DNA of 64,000 nucleotides from Chlorophyllum brunneum (GCA_963576785.1 OY756143.1:620001-684000); one strand, 5' to 3'. Shown: positions 23,441 to 35,929, counted from the stretch's first letter. Made by a program: numbers and translations. Notes: generated by a model not told the origin, from the sequence alone.

Positions 23441-25331
23441 GGGCCCAGGCTAGCCAGTACTCACGCTTTCGACCTGGGCCAGTCGCATTCGGTGGTGAGC
23501 ATAGCTTCATTCATCAGTACTCGTACAGTTCCGTTGATGGTGATCTCTAGTGGCGGGACGCGACGATATCTACATATTACATTTAGGGACTTGGATCTTC
23601 CTGGTTTTCCCGCTTTCTGATGGCTTCTGATGTGGACCAACCAAGTAAACGCCAATGGGTCCATCCATACCCATTTTTGTAGACACTAATCATACCCGAA
23701 GAGAGTGGCGAGGTATTTTGGAACAATAACGTCGCTCGCGCCACATAAAATCCACGCTGCAATGAATATAATCTTTCAGTTGCCTATCTAATTACGCGCG
23801 AATCGGCCTTTGGTTTCGGTAGCCCCAAGAGCTGCAGTCCATCGATCAATCAATGATGCATCGCTCCCGTCTTGCTTCCATTCAATACAATTCCACCATT
23901 CAAAGTCGAATGAGGTCGTGCATAATGCGGTATTTGTACCCTGGGCAGCCAAGTGCTGTCTGAAACCAGCATCGTTCCGCCCAAGTCGCCGTCATAGACC
24001 CGATTTTGTACTCCTCGTGGTCTCTTCACATTCTCGTGCGCGTTCTGCGGTATTATCGACTCATTGGCAGTAATCAGCATTACTCAACACCAGCCACCAG
24101 CCCTGCGTCTGACAATAGCCTGGGCGCAGTCTCGGTTTCTGGACCCTGGCAGAGCTCGTGGGTCCTGACTGCTCTAAAATGGCCATAGACGCCGCTCAGA
24201 CTGTTCCTCTCCATGTTTGATTCAAGGCGTCGCCCGCCCGCGGGGGATCTCTTGAGCTTCTGGAAAGGAAGGAACGAAACGAACAAAGGCGCGACGGGCC
24301 TTGTTGCGGATGCGGGTGCACCACAACTGATTTAATGCTCAATCGATGGCCTCGTTGCCTTGTTCAATACAAAGGCAATTGTCGACAGACCGAGCAGCGT
24401 GTGATTTCACCGTTAAAACAGTCTCTTCTCTGTGGTTCTTCTCGAAATCGGATGTTTCAGGTTCCGGGTTCTCATAAATGAATACCACATTGTCACTGCG
24501 TATATGGCCCGACTCGTATGGAGGACATCAAAAAATTCTCAAGGAATTGGCGAAACGCCGAACAAACTAATACTTGGGGTGTTCTCCCACTACTCACTGT
24601 TCGGTGATCTGATCCATAGCTGTGTTCATATCACGCCGCAGGAGGATACAAAGCGCCTGGGTTCGGGATCCTAGGAGAAAGTACACTTCCCATTCGATAC
24701 ATTTTTGAACGCCGAAAACGTTTGGGATGGTGCTCAATCTAACCTCTTGGGGGATTCTTTTTTTTTTTTTTGAATGCTTGATCAAAAATTGCATGTGAAT
24801 CGGAAGTACTCAATTGAGCCAAAAAAAAAAAAAAAAAAAAAGTCAAAGTGTGGATGATTCTAATCGCCGCCAGAGCCTGCTGCGGGGGGGGAGGAGAAGA
24901 TCATTCACTTGAGGAACTATTGGATTTGAGATTTTCATCTTTATCCGGGTTCTTAATACACGCATTCTGAGGGGGACCGAATGTACAGTGAGTAAAACGA
25001 AACCCTAGTAGGGTTCTTACTAGGAGACCGGTTGACCATTGGGTATATATTACCGGCATGTATATTTCAGCACAATCGTGTTCAAATTTTATAACACTGT
25101 GTTTTACGTCTCCACAAGAATCCGGACCATGGAGTAATTGTATTTTAGATGCCCGGTGTAAGATGTTCTATCCCGTTTCCAACACAAAAAAATACCAATA
25201 AATCAAAAAATATATAAATGATTAGGACACCACAGACAATAATATAGCATTATCCAAAAAATCAACCCAAGCAAGTACTACTATTATCCAAAAATCCATC
25301 CCAGAAAAAAGATATATCATATACGCATAAG
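23441..25331. other. Intergenic, homopolymer tracts
   Basis: About 1.9 kb without a supportable gene. It contains a T14 run at 24758-24771 and an A21 run at 24821-24841, complementary and 49 nt apart. The AT-rich stretch from about 25150 probably holds the 3' end of the next gene. Short ORFs near 23850-24286 on the minus strand lack recognisable motifs. Confidence 0.5.
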
Positions 25332-26733
25332 TTAACACTCCCCCGCAGGATCCAACCTCCCTTCTTTTTTCAAACACTCTTGTACAAGTTTCAAAAACGA
25401 AGCCCCTTCACGTTCAAGTACATCCAACATTCTATAATCATTAAATTGGAGTTGATATTCCAATCCTGAACAGAATTCACGGATGTTTGAGATGTGTGCT
25501 CGCATACGTTGGTGATAGAGTTGTTGTTGTTGTTGTGTAGTGGTGGTGGTGGTGGTACCGTTGAGTTGAGTGAGACGGTTGTTGTGTATTGAGGGGAGGG
25601 GAGGGGTGGTACTGTGGATTGAGGAATGACGATGTAAGGGGATTGTTGGGGTGGATGTCGGTGGAGGTATGAGTGTGGATGTGGATGTAGGTGGTGGAGG
25701 CACGAGTAAAGTGGGTTCAGCAATAATAGGAAGAGGATCTTCATCTTCTCCATCGTCAATATCATCTTCAAGATCAGCATCAGCATCTCCTTCGCCTTCC
25801 TCTTCATCGTCATCATCATCGTCATCATCGTCGTCATCCTGAGGGAATCCTAATGCTTCAGGTGGTAACATTGTCGAGGAATTAGCGGTTGTAGAACCAC
25901 CAAGACTATTAGCAGTAGGCCAACCAAAGGATTCATAAACGGCTTGTGCCAATTCGGGAGGAAGTGATGTATCAACATACGGTTCATGGGCAACATGATG
26001 ATGCATCCGAACCGTAATAACCCTCCCTCCCCCACCAGTAGAATCGCGAGAGGAAATGAGAAGACGAGATTTACAAGGATAACGAGCTTTTGCCAGAGCT
26101 TCCCCAGCAGATGATATACGGGGTTTAGAGGTTGAATTTGGCATACGAGCTAGTTTTGATGATTTTGAACGATGAGCTTCATCTTGAGAACACCAAAAAC
26201 GAGTTTTATGACCATTGTTGATTCGAGGATGGTCTTTTACTCTGTGAAAGGTGGTTTAGGAAGGGGGTAGGAATGAGGAGAGGGAAGGAGGACGGACGTG
26301 AATCTGTAACCGGTAGCTCGCCAGATATCAACGGTGAGAGATTGAACGCGTTGTTTGTGTGTCATATCGACATCGACGAGTTCGTAAGAGCCGTGAAAGT
26401 CGACGGAATGACTGGTTTTGAAGGATTGTTTGAGAGCTTCGAGCAGGAGTGCCTTTGTTGCGAATTTGCTTGGTCGCTGGACGCACAGGGTCAGCCACGA
26501 CCAGGACGCGTTGTAGGCGGACGTACCTGACGAGAGGCGGTTGATTCATTCTTTGCAGCGTCTCTGAGCGCTCTTGAAAGGGGGGACGGGTGGTCGATGC
26601 GGCGGCGTTTGGCAGATGGTTGGTGGGGGTGTGTGGGTGCCGGGTATGGAAGAGGTCTTGGGGGCAGACCAGAGGCGGGGGTGGCGGAGATGATGGCGTG
26701 GAATCTGGAGTAGGAGGGAGGAGCGTTCGACAT
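25332..26733 (-). CDS. Conserved fungal hypothetical, possible FAR1/WRKY-GCM1-like zinc finger with acidic and polyQ/T tracts
   Basis: Three exons from ATG 26733 (MSNAPPSYSRFHAIIS): 26527-26733, about 26287-26452, and the last ending at 25332. They give just over 400 residues. The middle holds VKDHPRINNGHKTRFWCSQ, ARYPCKSRLLISSRD and VITVRMHHHVAHEP. The Cys, Cys, His, His order at this spacing resembles FAR1/WRKY-GCM1 type zinc fingers of DNA-binding proteins. That resemblance is my reading of the pattern, not a verified hit. Downstream are a run of about eleven Asp followed by Glu, a Pro/Thr-rich segment, six Thr and five Gln, then a helical C-terminus. The repeats come from trinucleotide microsatellites at about 25515-25560 and 25800-25840. 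A nuclear role is inference. Confidence 0.65.
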
Positions 26734-28963
26734 CGATTTCGACACAAAGAGCCCAAAGCAAACCGCCTCTTGATTCATTTGTTTGTTTTGGCGCCCAACT
26801 CCAATCCGGTCATCCCAACTCCACTCCCAGTGCCTTCTGGGTAGCCTTAAACCCCTCTGCGCGTCCTATATTCCGATTGGCGTTCTCGATGTCCCCCCCT
26901 CCGTACTCGATCTCCACCCATAGTACCCAAACCAAAATCCTACTCAACAAACAAATCACAAATGACCGAAACAATGTGATTAGGACGTGCAAAGTCAAGT
27001 TGGGATTATGTCCGTGTTTGATGCTACAAGTCGAGCTCCAGCTGGTCGTTTGGGGGATGGTGATGAGAGGATGACGATGCCCACATGGATGACTTGTATA
27101 CGACTTGCACAGATCATTTCTAAACCCGCTGTGTCTCATTCCAAGTCAGTCGCTGGGCGTAGGCTCGTTGTAAAGAATCTACTTGGTACCAGGGATGATG
27201 GTGATATTATATCCTTCAAGTTGCGCGAGCCCTCTTTTGCCGCAGCCCTATTTCCCCTTTGATACATTTTAAAAAGGTCGTGAGGCCAACATCGGTTGAC
27301 AGTGTTCTAAAAACCATCGTCTCTCAGATAAGCATTCGAATAGATGCTCTATCCTATAACTTACCACCTAGTTCTCCGAGTGGAATATCAAGTGTAAGAG
27401 TGGCTTAAACACGAGGGATGCTGGTATAGTTTTACGCTGGCTTGATTGTATGTTGCTACTGAGTATAGATTGTGGCGTTGCTGATCAATGGGACAGCGCG
27501 AAGACAATCCATTCAACGAGGGAGTTCTTGTGTGACCTCTACCTACCAGGACACTATTGTGTTTAAAACCTTCGGTCTATCGTAAGTCACAGCTGGAGGA
27601 AAACCTTTCCCCAGCTCTCCTAAAAAGCGGATGCATTTATAAAGTATGAACGAACATGGTTTACCCAATTGGCCTTTAGTTACAAGCGCTGCTATTCTAA
27701 CGTCCGCCATTGAGCATAGGGTATTTATATGTTGGTATGCAAGCTCGCGCCGAGCTTTCCGTTCTCCATTTCCTTCCGATCTTTACCTATACGATCAGTT
27801 TTTCATTCATAGTTGTACCTAGCTAGTAACCTGCTTGTGACTGAAGTAAGTCCCTCTGTAAATACGTGATTCGATATATGCTAACCATATCTCTAGTATA
27901 TACTTATCTGTAAACCTACATTATACAGAGCCAATGTTTCAACTTGGAATTTAACAACCAGCCAAATTCACAGAAAAGTCTCTTGTGTGTAGGTGGATTT
28001 TTATGTTTTCTTGTGATGTTTGAGGTGGGGGTGCAAGGTGGTCCAGGAAGGGAAGAGTCCAGTCAGAGTGGGTCAAAAGCATTGTAGACTATCGTAGGAA
28101 GGTGCAACCTCCACGGAGATTCCATTGGTACAAAGTTGGGTATTGTATAATGAAGTATTCACAAGATATTCAGGTTCTAAAACACACGGTCACGATAGTA
28201 TGAACATTGGAGTTGTCGTGATGTTTGGTCATGTTAACTTCATAACCAACCTGCTTCTTTTCTTCTCTTCCATCCCCGGATTTTAGTCTTGCCTACATTC
28301 AACGTGGGTAGTATGGTTTATGTGGAGAGGGCGCGTCATCTTTGGTCCCCTTTCGCGCGACTTCTTTGCTGAGCAACCAGAATGGATTTCTTATATGCAG
28401 GTGCCTCAATATTCTCCTACCCGCACCCCGTTCTAGGGAGGCACGCCACCGTTCATACAGATCCACTCAACCCCGGCCTAGGAATATAAATGAAATAACC
28501 CACTCCAACTCTATGGCATTCTCTACCCACTCGATCTCCTCCGCATATAAGAACACCAACTACGGAAGCTTCGTCCTCGGAGCTGCTGTTTGAAACTTTG
28601 AATGGACCGCCAAAGTGTAGTCTTTGACTATACAACGCAATCAATGTTGCTTCTGCGATTGAACTTTCCTGGGGCCAAGTTCTATCGTGCCTTCCAAACC
28701 CGTCTCGAACCTGGTCGTACTCTGGCGATTTCTATGTCTGCGGATCCCACCTTGAGGGGCACAAAACGTGGTTTTGATCACGTTTGTTTCAACGACACGC
28801 ACCGCCCCGATGTCAGCTATGTTCGAAAGACCCATGCTCAGCTAATTAGTCCTAACTGCTCTAGTCTCATTGTCTCCTTTCCCCTCATTATACTGGGCGG
28901 CATTCCCGGCTTCCGTCTTTCAATACCCTTCTCTCAAATCACAAACTACGTCCCCTCAGTTGA
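26734..28963. other. Long intergenic region upstream of divergent genes
   Basis: 2.2 kb separate the start of the minus-strand hypothetical from the aquaporin ATG. The short ORFs (for example 26877-27074, 28342-28593, 28602-29201 in the wrong frame) have no domain content. It is presumably a mix of two promoter regions and neutral sequence. Confidence 0.45.
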
Positions 28964-30243
28964 ATGTCAGCCTTCCGACTCAAAAAACGTCTCCGATTCC
29001 AAACCACTCCCACCCGAAACCTTTTCGCCAACATCAAAAACGACCTCTTTGCAGCCTTCCTCGAATTTGTCGGCACAACCTTCTTCTTCCTCTTTGCATT
29101 TGGTGGTGCTCAAGCTACATCCGCGCAAACATTTGCCTCGCCCGAATCAGCTAACAATAAAGTCATTCAAGTATATTCAATTTCGGCGTCTTTTGGGTTG
29201 AGTTTGTTGGTGTCTGCGTGGTTGTTCTTTCGAGTGACGGGCGGGTTGTTCAATCCTGATGTGGCCATGTGCTTGTTTTTTGCTGGTGCGCTCGGATTTG
29301 TGAGGTTTGTTCTTTATGTTGGGGCGGAGCTCGTGGGGGGGATTGTAGCTGCTGCGATTATACAGGCCCTGACTTCGGGTCCGCTCTATCTCAAGTGAGT
29401 GTTATACGTGAATGGTAGAGGGTACTAGGGCTAATGATGTGAATGGTGTAGCACGACATTGGCTCCTGATATCAATCGTACCCAGGGATTATTCATGGAG
29501 ATGTTTGCTACTGCTGGACTTTGCCTTGCTGTACTAATGCTCGCAGCTGAGAAGCATAGAGCTACACCGTTTGCTCCTGTGCGCCACATCCCCTCGTCCC
29601 TTCCTCTTCCCATCTCTCATACTATTTCTAGATTGGGATTGGTTTGACGCTTTTCGCCGGTCAACTGTGAGTTTCCTTTCTGCTCTTGTTCACCTCTACT
29701 GAGATTCATCCAGATGGCTCACCTTTTACACTGGCTGTGCAATGAACGCTGCTCGCGCATTTGGACCGGCCGTGGTCTCGACTTTTCCACACTATCACTG
29801 GATCGTACGTTCCTCTCTTTCATTTATTACTCAACCGCCTCAATCGGAATTTCAATAGTACTGGCTTGGCCCAGGCTTGGGGGCATTGTTAGCTTCAGCG
29901 ATTTATGCTCTCTTGAAACAGTACGTCTCTTACTACAATCCCCCTAACGCCACCGCCGACACTCAACGTGAATTTACTTCTGCGCTCACAAAGTTATCAT
30001 TATTTGAGGCTTAATCCTGGTCAAGCGGCGGTCGATCCCAAGGAGTCACCTGCTGATCCTCTGAGTTGGGTGATCGGCAGCGATGAGGATGGGGACAGCG
30101 AAGCTGGCGATAATCAAACTCAACGGGGAGAAAGTAGAGCTGATAGCAGTGGTGGACAGGGGCGTCATGGTAATAATAAAATCATCCAGAATGGGCCGCG
30201 TGTTGACCCGAGTGGAAGCACTACTGAGGTTGACGCAGTTTGA
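28964..30243 (+). CDS. Aquaporin / MIP family channel
   Basis: Six exons (28964-29394, 29452-29578, 29632-29666, 29714-29804, 29859-29920, 29994-30243) give 331 residues. Six membrane helices are recognisable, starting at [17 protein letters not shown]. The first pore loop is [10 protein letters not shown], with NPD at 97-99 instead of NPA. The second is [13 protein letters not shown], with NAA at 209-211, followed by the conserved Arg. NPD/NxA variants occur in basidiomycete water and glycerol channels, so this is probably a real channel, although selectivity cannot be told. The C-terminal 90 residues are hydrophilic and cytosolic, rich in Gly, Asp and Ser. If the last intron is retained, a shorter form ending after KLSLFEA results. 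MIP proteins conduct water or small solutes across plasma or vacuolar membranes. Confidence 0.9.
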
Positions 30244-31122
30244 CCAAAGCGAGGATAAGTAGCTGGGAGAGAGGACTGCTTTGGGTATACTTTGTATTCA
30301 CACTGCTCAACAAGATGAACCCCCCTACTGTAAGCTCCTGGACGTCTGCTGTGTATACCGTCATCGCTAACTATGAGTGGTTAATGATCGAAGGGCCTCG
30401 ATGCGCCATTTCATTCTTTGATGACCACGTGTTAATGGCTTTAATGCTACTCTGGATGCATGCGGTACCGGTTCATTGTGACCATGGTTTCGCGGATTCC
30501 CGCTGCGAAGGGCTTCGGTTCACCGATTCTTCCCCTCAATGGAATGAAGGAAGAACTGGAATACGCCATAGGATGACTGTGACGTTTTGCAGAGGCCCAA
30601 AGAAGTTGATGAGCTATGGCTTCTTTCGAACTCTTTCTCGAGAATAACCATGCTTCAAAATACTATCATCAATTGATCAGCGAGCCGTATGGTTACCTTC
30701 TATCTTGTGGCAGACTTCGGACTGGATTCGGACGCTTCAGGTCGCGAGACAAGGAAAGGGTGCTACTAAATCACAGCATCCTGGTTCGTACTTCCATGGT
30801 CATTCAATAGAGATGTGATGGAAGCTGTTCACCATCCAGAGAGAAGTATCGCTGGACACTGATCACCAACCAATCTCGTCGGCTGGTTTGCTAGGCTTCT
30901 AATTGTGGCGTAGTTCGGTGGTAATTAATCCATCGTATTTGGGGTGGGTTAGGGGCGAGATAACTAGTTGAGGTGGTCTGGATAGAGGCAAGTGGTGAAT
31001 TCGTGACTTGGGATCATAAAAGTGGCTGACTGAATTCGGACGGGTCCTAGTCCTATCTTTAAAAGCACGAGAATATTTGGTTCATAGTCAGCCTCACCTC
31101 CTTTGTTGTCCTTTCATCCTCG
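30244..31122. other. Intergenic, no gene supported
   Basis: About 880 nt between tandem plus-strand genes. Open frames here start with non-ATG codons or lack motifs. It includes the 3' UTR of the aquaporin and the promoter of the GH17 gene. Confidence 0.5.
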
Positions 31123-32646
31123 ATGGGTTCATTCATGCGGACTTGGGTCCGTCTTTTGTTTGCGCTTTCTCTCACGGCCAGTTTGTCGAGCGGATCCCCT
31201 GTCAATTCGACGACTGATAGTAGTGATCGCGTTGTCGTGACGCTACCTGATCACACTGTTGGGGTCGAGGAAAGATCGAACTGTTTTCCTGGTATAGGAT
31301 TCAGAATGCCCAATGAACCTCCTACTACATTGGACAGGTGGTGGTGCAGTTGGGATAGCGAGTACGCATTTGTCGGGTTCAGTTACGAAGTTTCCGAATG
31401 TGAGTGTTTTTTTGTGGAGCCGTATGTGTCGATGGACATAGAGGCTACTTTGTTCGATTGTCGGCTGACATAAAGTTGAAGGCCAGAGTTTCGACAAGCT
31501 CAAGAGAGAATTCACGGATATCAGACAGCGTTTTCGTGGACGTTACGTTCGGATTTATGGTGCCTGTGACCGAAAGGGCTTCAAGTAAGTTCGAAGTTGT
31601 GTAGGATCACAGTAAACCATACTCATCCCTTCTCTATGTTCTCTTCGTAGTGATGATGTGATCAATGCGGCATGGCAAGCTGGGATTGGCGTGCATGTAT
31701 TAATTTGGGTGAGTACCATCCCACCATGCGGGAAAGCGATCCCAAAGGCTAATCTATATCCGTCGGGATGCTTCTAGTTCGGATTCGACGGGACTAGTGA
31801 ATGGAAGACGAGACGTGACGTTTTGATATCCACACTTCACACAAACCGATTAGCGAAGTTTGTCGTTCGTGCCTTGCAGTTTGGCTCGGAGCCGCTTTTC
31901 GATGACGTCTTGAGCCCGAGTGAACTGGCCCAACAAGTTCGAAAGGCGAAAACCAGTGTTGCAACTCTTCAAATCGCGGTTACTGTCAGCGACATGGCTT
32001 ATTCCTATCAGAAGGTGAGACTGTACTGGTCAGACATCGTAGCCAGCAGCTGACCCAACACATAGAACGGTGGCGCCCCTGATGTCCTGGAAGCAATAGA
32101 CATTATTGATGCCCATACGCTGCCATTCTTCGCACGGGATGCTTCGATAGGTATGTCGACTCCGTTTCGAGACTGACGACGCTGAATTCTTGGTAGCGAA
32201 GGATGCTTGGCCAATTGTCCTTAGGGATTTGAAGTGGTTTAATCAGAATGGACGAGGGAAGAAGATGTATCTCAGCGAGGTGAGTCTGTGGCGGTGGTGA
32301 TTCCAGCGGGAGGTCATGGACTGAAACGGGATTTAAGAATGGTTGGCCCTCGAAGACTTCCTCTGGCGTTCAGCCAAACAGTGATAAAGCTGTAGCCAAC
32401 GTTCAGAATGAACATGTGAGCGAACTCCTGTCGATCTTGATTAGTTGATTAGTGATTCTGACGGCGCGGGTATTTTAGGATTATTATAATCTGCTGGACG
32501 CTCATTGTTCAGATTTTAAAGCAGCGCCTAGTGGAGGTATTGGCTGGTTCGCGCACATATATTCTGACACTCAGGAGCCGGGTTATGGGATTTATGATAC
32601 TAGGGGAAACTTGAAGTTCCCTTTCAGCCCTCGAGTCACTTGTTGA
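31123..32646 (+). CDS. Secreted GH17-like glucan endo-1,3-beta-glucosidase
   Basis: Eight exons (31123-31399, 31482-31584, 31651-31708, 31778-32014, 32066-32150, 32197-32279, 32338-32415, 32479-32646) join in frame. A signal peptide (RLLFALSLTASLSSG region) precedes the domain. Family blocks: GIGFRMPNEPPTTLDRWWC, YAFVGFSYEVSECQSFD, RYVRIYGACDRKGF, IGVHVLIWFGFDG, ALQFGSEPLFDDV, YLSENGWPSKTSSGVQPNSD, GIGWFAHIYSDTQEPGYGI. The Glu in GSEP (acid/base) and the Glu in SENGW (nucleophile) are both present, so the enzyme should be active. GH17 proteins of this type cleave or remodel beta-1,3-glucan in the fungal wall. It lacks a Ser/Thr tail or GPI signal, so it is probably freely secreted or wall-trapped. 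Confidence 0.93.
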
Positions 32647-33203
32647 CTGCTTTGAATATGAAGTAGCATCACAACGGTTAAATATAGATGTGTGTGTATA
32701 CCCTCAGAAAGGACCGTTATAAACAATGAGCTTACTGTATCGAACCTTACAGCAGATGGTACCGTATGCAGGATACAGCGCCAGTAAAATGAGACAATTT
32801 TGAGCACATAAATATGGAGAGAAAATAAATGGTATGGCGCAAAAGTGTAGTCTGGTACTCGTGATCAGTGTAGGGCTTTCCTCGTCCTGGAGCGGCGTCG
32901 GCATGTCGGGGCGAATGGGGGTATGACGGGGGGAGAACAGAACGAATATAAGGAGCTGACCCATATCAATATGATTTTCAACAGGCTCAGAAAACGATAG
33001 TGATACCCGGAAAGGCTTCTCTGAGTTTGTGTGTAGTTTTATCCTCACTCTAATTCCATCCCAGGTACTGTTTTGTAGATTGTAAATGATCCTAGGATGA
33101 TTATGTACCATGGACATTTTTTACGCATTGTCACATTTTTGGCTATAAAGTTGAAACAATGTCCACTCCTAGGCTCAGGGACAACATGTGCACCAAAGAC
33201 ACC
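32647..33203. other. Intergenic, convergent 3' ends
   Basis: 557 nt between the GH17 stop and the stop of the first small secreted cysteine-rich gene. Minus-strand ORFs here have no motifs. Nothing further seen. Confidence 0.5.
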
Positions 33204-33620
33204 TTAGCATGCCACATCGGGCGGTACGGTGGCGCAGCTGGAAAACGTCGATGTAAGACCATTGTCGTTCCGGAACAGAATACTCACTAGGTTGACACAA
33301 TCCCAACGCAGCAGCGGGGGCCTTTCGGATCTAGAAAGCAGGATCCCATTAAGCCTTGTAATCATGTTTGAAACGTACAACATACTTTGAGCGCAGTCCT
33401 GTGAGCAGAGAAGATCAGTTGTTGAAGATTGTGTTACCACGGTTCTGCGTCTTCATACCTTGTCGGTCCTACCTGTGTTCACGGTTGATAAGTAGGACCT
33501 AGGATCCAGAAGTAGGGATGGGGACTGACATTCGTTTGGGAAATCTGGCTTAGTATCTTGGGCGTTGATTGCCTGGACGAAGAAAAAGCATAGGAAGAGA
33601 GCAAGTAACCTTGACTGCAT
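33204..33620 (-). CDS. Small secreted cysteine-rich protein, member A
   Basis: Five tiny exons (94, 14, 13, 67 and 34 nt) rebuilt on the minus strand from ATG 33620 to TAA 33204 give 73 residues. The N-terminus MQSRLLALFLCFFFVQAINA is a clear signal peptide. The mature part begins with QDTKPDFPNE and then has a cysteine framework C-x5-C-x7-C-x8-CC-x7-C-x8-C, ending exactly at the last Cys. The extra third Cys is unique to this member. Intron 1 splits the first Cys codon (T|GT) and the last intron lies in phase 2 just before the penultimate Cys, as in the three neighbours. No function is known to me; secretion and a disulfide-knotted fold are inferred from the pattern. Confidence 0.7.
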
Positions 33621-34771
33621 CGTGGTTGAAACGTGAAGTAGCGTTGGCGCTGCCTTCTAGCTTTTAAGGCTTAGATTCGTGTGACGTTGACATCTGAACG
33701 GGAGCTAGTCCGTGCCTGGAATGGGCATGAAACACCAGTGGAGAAACAGGATCCCGTACAAGCCCTTGTCAGATATCTGATTCCCTATCATACTTTCGCG
33801 AGTGGCCACATCAGCCACAACTGGGGTTTTCACTTCCTGGTCACCGCAGAAAACCCGGCTCCCTGAAGTCATGACTCACTAACCATGGTGTCCGGTATTG
33901 ATATCTCCTCGAGGATATCGGGAATACAGTGGGGAAAATGCACCTAAATTCACCCAAAGGGATTCGTGAACTTGCCAAGGGATCCGGGACGTCGAGGGCC
34001 ACATCCCATGAGTCTGTGATGGAGCACCAGGTTCATGACCGAGCTGCCAAACACGAGCAAATCGCGTTCTCCTTGCCCAGCCAAGGCCGGCACTGGCACC
34101 TCATCTCTCCGCCGCATGTATCCCATACCGATGGGTATGTGCAGGTGTATCGTTGTTTGCCATCCGATGAATGCTCGACCCAAGTGCGTCACAGAATTCA
34201 CCGGGATGATGATGGTATTTGGGACGGCGGTCCAGATCTTAATCACCAGGTAGTCGTTGAGGAGCTTCTACTCCCATATGCCGGACAACAACAACTTGAT
34301 ACTAACAGAAGGCACCAATCCCCAAGCAACTTTGTGGAGTTCAAAATGTTAAACTCGTCTGCGAGAAATTATGGCTACCCACTACTGGATCGGAGCAGAG
34401 ACACCCAGCAGTGAAATTTCGGAATCTATCTTCTTCTCTACACTATTCAAGTTCAAACAATACGCATCACTAGCTTTCGAACGTCGCACAGATTGGGTTT
34501 ATGTACCTGCGGAGGTTTGTTAGTCGTCTCTCGCGAGTCGCTCAAACGTGCGTATGGTGGTCAAAAATATCTTGGTAAGTGGGGAATCACCTCCATCTGT
34601 GGAATGGTCCTCTAATTTCTTCCTTAAATTTACTTGTCATATTTTGTAGCATTTCATCATAACATGAAAATGACTATTGCAAATACTCCTGCTCTGTGCT
34701 ATCTAGACTCAAGGGCGGTCCGCGTATCCTACTCCTACAGGGCATCAGGGCATTGGACCCGGTTCAACTAT
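33621..34771. other. Intergenic, long overlapping ORFs without support
   Basis: 1.15 kb. A 161-codon plus ORF (33929-34414) and a 98-codon minus ORF (33950-34246) overlap each other. Neither has a signal peptide, domain or splice-consistent continuation, so I do not call a gene. A TTAAAAG element about 40 nt before the start of member A may be its promoter. Confidence 0.4.
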
Positions 34772-35051
34772 TTAACATGCCCCCCTTTCGAGAGCAAGGC
34801 AACTACAAAAATTCCCAATTAGTGGGGACCTCCATAGTGGAATGCACAACTTACAACAGGCCGATGTCCCTTCTGCAACATTGCTCAGGCGGGGTACAAT
34901 AGTAGTCACCGCCTTCAATGAGTTAGTCCCAAGAGTCAAGGTTGAAGGGGTGAAAAATATTCTTACATGGCGTTCCTCCGGGACTCGGAATAGCAGAGGC
35001 CTTCACAGCAAAGAGAGCGATAGCAACAGCAAACAACTTGAGAGCGTACAT
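34772..35051 (-). CDS. Small secreted cysteine-rich protein, member B
   Basis: Three exons (85, 58 and 31 nt) from ATG 35051 to TAA 34772 give 57 residues. The signal peptide is MYALKLFAVAIALFAVKASA, followed by IPSPGGTP. The framework is C-x5-C-x5-CC-x7-C-x7-C, with the last Cys directly before the stop. Intron 1 splits the first Cys codon (T|GC), and intron 2 falls in phase 2 immediately before the fifth Cys. Six cysteines in C-C-CC-C-C order over about 30 residues is the spacing class of inhibitor-cystine-knot (knottin) folds. That fold is inferred, not shown. The intronic sequence carries stops, so the gene is invisible as a plain ORF. Confidence 0.7.
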
Positions 35052-35092
35052 CCTGTCACGAAGGAGGTAGAGAGAATGCAAACGACGGTACT

Positions 35093-35099
35093 TTTTATA
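35093..35099 (-). promoter_or_regulatory. TATA box of member B
   Basis: TATAAAA on the minus strand, 42-48 nt before the ATG at 35051. The short distance implies a very short 5' leader. Confidence 0.5.
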
Positions 35100-35929
35100 G
35101 ACTTTCATCGCCAGCCTGTCGGCTTTGCGGGGTAGCGGGACAAGCTACAACCATGGTGCTACATTTTCTGGGTCTTAGAACAGGAATTTCTCCATGAACG
35201 TCTGGTGGGTGTACTGCAGTACCCGTTCGTCCGATCAAATGGGAGTGGGGGAAGTGGGCAGTGATATTTCATTACCCACATCGCATTACTACCAAGTGAC
35301 GAGCCAAGCGAGGCACTTTCGTTACTCTCATCCAAATGGTTTTAGCGTTTCCTCAGGAAGCACAAATTCAGAGTGAGGGGAGCGTGCATCGCGGACCTCT
35401 CCAGGATCCGTGGGATCTGAGAAAGAGTCTCGCGACGTACCTCAACAAGCAATGTATTGTATTGCGCCTTTGTGAGCAAGGGAATAACTTCCACCATCAT
35501 CATGTACGACAAAGCTGGACCTGGGGCCTGAAAATTGAGGATTACTGGCAATGTTTACCATCGAAGTCAGGACCCGAGAATCATCACATAACCGTCATCT
35601 GTCGGGGTATCCGAAGAACCAAAGCAGTGTTTACGGAGAACTGCCGTACCAATTGGAACACTGCCAGTACAGGACTCTGACTTGGCATGTTCCACCTTCT
35701 TTCAAATGCAGCTAGTGTGAGCAACGGTAGAGCTCAGTCTCTACACATACAACAGCGCAAACCTCCCAATATATGACACAACCGAGGTGTGCGGGGCTGT
35801 TATACATCAACTCCATGAGGAGTTACCCTACCCAAGCTTTCGCAGACTAATCTCCTGGACACCTACGGGGTTATGTAGATATGATGAGGATAAAAGCCGA
35901 AACCCTAGCCCACGTTCATACCAGTCACC
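35100..35929. other. Divergent intergenic between members B and C
   Basis: About 830 nt. ORFs at 35194-35680 show no signal peptide or domain. A GATAAAAG element at 35889-35896 lies about 35 nt before the member C start and may act as its TATA box. Confidence 0.45.

Noticed and set aside
28602..29201. 199-codon plus ORF overlapping the aquaporin start
   Set aside because: Different frame from the aquaporin helices; the spliced aquaporin explains the coding signal from 28964 on.
33929..34414. 161-codon plus ORF between secreted genes A and B
   Set aside because: No signal peptide, domain or splice continuation, and a minus ORF overlaps it with equal weight.
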